Shown here in pieces: positions 63,109 through 64,000 of a DNA stretch of 64,000 bases; position 1 is the stretch's first letter, and the number at the start of each line of letters is the position of its first letter. The DNA comes from Gammaproteobacteria bacterium. Its GTDB lineage: Bacteria; Pseudomonadota; Gammaproteobacteria; Pseudomonadales; Halieaceae. The stretch covers positions 1 to 64,000 of the forward strand of contig JAUIEP010000002.1 in assembly GCA_030428835.1 (NCBI GenBank). Reading direction: 5' to 3'. The position numbers and the translations under genes are program-made. Under the pieces are notes generated by a model. That model worked only from the letters and a program-made list of their open reading frames with translations, had not been told where the DNA came from and ran no database searches.

Positions 63109-64000
63109 ATGAAGTACATCAGCACCCGCGGCCGCGCGCCCGCCCTGAACTTCGAGGAAGTGCTGCTCGCCGGTCTCGCCGCCGACGGCGGCCTCTATGT
63201 GCCCGAGACCCTGCCGCAGTTCGACGCGGGCGAGATTCGCGAGCTGGCTGGCCTCGATTACGTGAGTCTCGCAGAGAGGATAGTCACGCCCTTCGTGGAT
63301 GACTGCGTGCCCCCGGCCGACCTGCGCCGCCTGCTGGAGCGCAGCTACGCGGAGTTTCGCCACAATGCGGTGGCGCCGCTGGTGCAGATCGCACCCAACC
63401 AGTGGGTGCTCGAGCTGTTCCACGGCCCGACCCTGGCGTTCAAGGATTTCGCGCTGCAGTTCCTCGGCCGCCTGCTTGACTATGTGCTGGAAAAGCGCGA
63501 GCAGAAGGTGGTGATCATGGGCGCGACCTCCGGCGACACCGGTTCCGCCGCCATCGAGGGCTGTCGCCACTGCCGCAACATCGACATCTTTATCCTGCAT
63601 CCGCACGAGCGGGTGTCCGAGGTGCAGCGACGGCAGATGACCAGCGTGCCCGGCGACAACATCCACAACCTGGCCGTGCAGGGCAATTTCGACGACTGCC
63701 AGGCAATGGTGAAGGCGAGCTTCGGCGATCGCGGCTTCCTGCCGCAAGACCGCGCGCTCGTCGCGGTGAACTCGATCAACTGGGCGCGCATCATGGCGCA
63801 GATCGTGTACTACTTCTACGCCGCGCTGGCCCTCGGCGGGCCGGATCGCCCCGTGTCGTTCTCCGTGCCCACGGGCAACTTCGGCGACATCTTCGCCGGT
63901 TACCTGGCCCAGCGCATGGGCCTGCCGGTCGAGCGTCTGATCATCGCGACCAACCGCAACGACGTGCTGCATCGCGCGCTGACCACCAGCACCTACGGTC
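63109..64000 (+). CDS. thrC: Threonine synthase (3' truncated by window edge)
   Basis: The open frame from ATG 63109 runs to the window end (297 codons). It has MKYISTRGRAPALNFEEVLL, the PLP lysine in HGPTLAFKDFALQFLG, MGATSGDTGSAA and VPTGNFGDIFAGYLA. It converts O-phosphohomoserine to threonine. About a third of the protein is missing on the right. Confidence 0.96.
   Translation, partial: MKYISTRGRAPALNFEEVLLAGLAADGGLYVPETLPQFDAGEIRELAGLDYVSLAERIVTPFVDDCVPPADLRRLLERSYAEFRHNAVAPLVQIAPNQWVLELFHGPTLAFKDFALQFLGRLLDYVLEKREQKVVIMGATSGDTGSAAIEGCRHCRNIDIFILHPHERVSEVQRRQMTSVPGDNIHNLAVQGNFDDCQAMVKASFGDRGFLPQDRALVAVNSINWARIMAQIVYYFYAALALGGPDRPVSFSVPTGNFGDIFAGYLAQRMGLPVERLIIATNRNDVLHRALTTSTYG

Overview
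The window is high-GC (roughly mid-60s percent by eye) and fully bacterial. The conserved right-hand blocks (queA-tgt; ffh; rpsP-rimM-trmD-rplS; xerD-dsbC-alaC-hom-thrC) are typical of Gammaproteobacteria. Together with an exosortase-A (XrtA)/EpsI-type exopolysaccharide locus they suggest a marine-type gammaproteobacterium, perhaps Cellvibrionales/Halieaceae. That taxonomic placement is inference.

Positions 1 to about 41500 form one large XrtA (PEP-CTERM)-associated exopolysaccharide locus whose left end is cut off. It opens with the EpsI end of an exosortase gene. Then come glycosyltransferases of the XrtA-associated kinds, an AsnB-type amidotransferase, a PaaK/CapK-like ligase, an O-antigen-ligase-like membrane protein and a polysaccharide deacetylase. 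A reverse-strand operon follows (GT2, sulfotransferase, TPR/repeat protein). Next is a 1052-residue three-domain protein (flippase + ATP-grasp + low-molecular-weight tyrosine phosphatase), and two copies of the exosortase-associated hydrolase 2/hydrolase 1 pair around a FemAB-like acyltransferase and an acyl carrier protein. Beyond these lie a methyltransferase, a second AsnB-like protein lacking the catalytic cysteine, an exported alpha/beta hydrolase, and an MBOAT/SGNH O-acetylation pair. A complete GDP-D-glycero-alpha-D-manno-heptose set follows (HddC-GmhB fusion, HddA, GmhA) with two more XrtA-type glycosyltransferases. The last part is a carrier-protein acylation module (ACP, FkbH-like, AAC(3)-like, MaoC-SDR fusion, acyltransferase 3). 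The locus therefore encodes assembly of a heptose-containing, probably amidated, acylated and possibly sulfated polysaccharide.

From 41780 to 43120 there is a lipoprotein and a SHOCT-domain protein. Two tRNA-Leu(CAA) copies (43221-43307 degenerate; 47721-47807 intact), each with the same flank, bracket about 4.4 kb. That interval holds an Old-Yellow-Enzyme-family oxidoreductase and then a visibly AT-richer segment with two orphan genes, a small RHH-like regulator and an ImmA/IrrE-like metallopeptidase. This part looks like an accessory insertion.

From 47977 to the right end the genes are housekeeping: queuosine synthesis, small metabolic and repair proteins, a CorB/CorC-like membrane protein, a CcsA-like membrane protein, SRP Ffh, the S16/RimM/TrmD/L19 operon, XerD, DsbC, and alanine and threonine biosynthesis. 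thrC runs off the edge. Intergenic inverted repeats at 52187-52284, 58223-58429 and 58503-58616 are the main non-coding structures.
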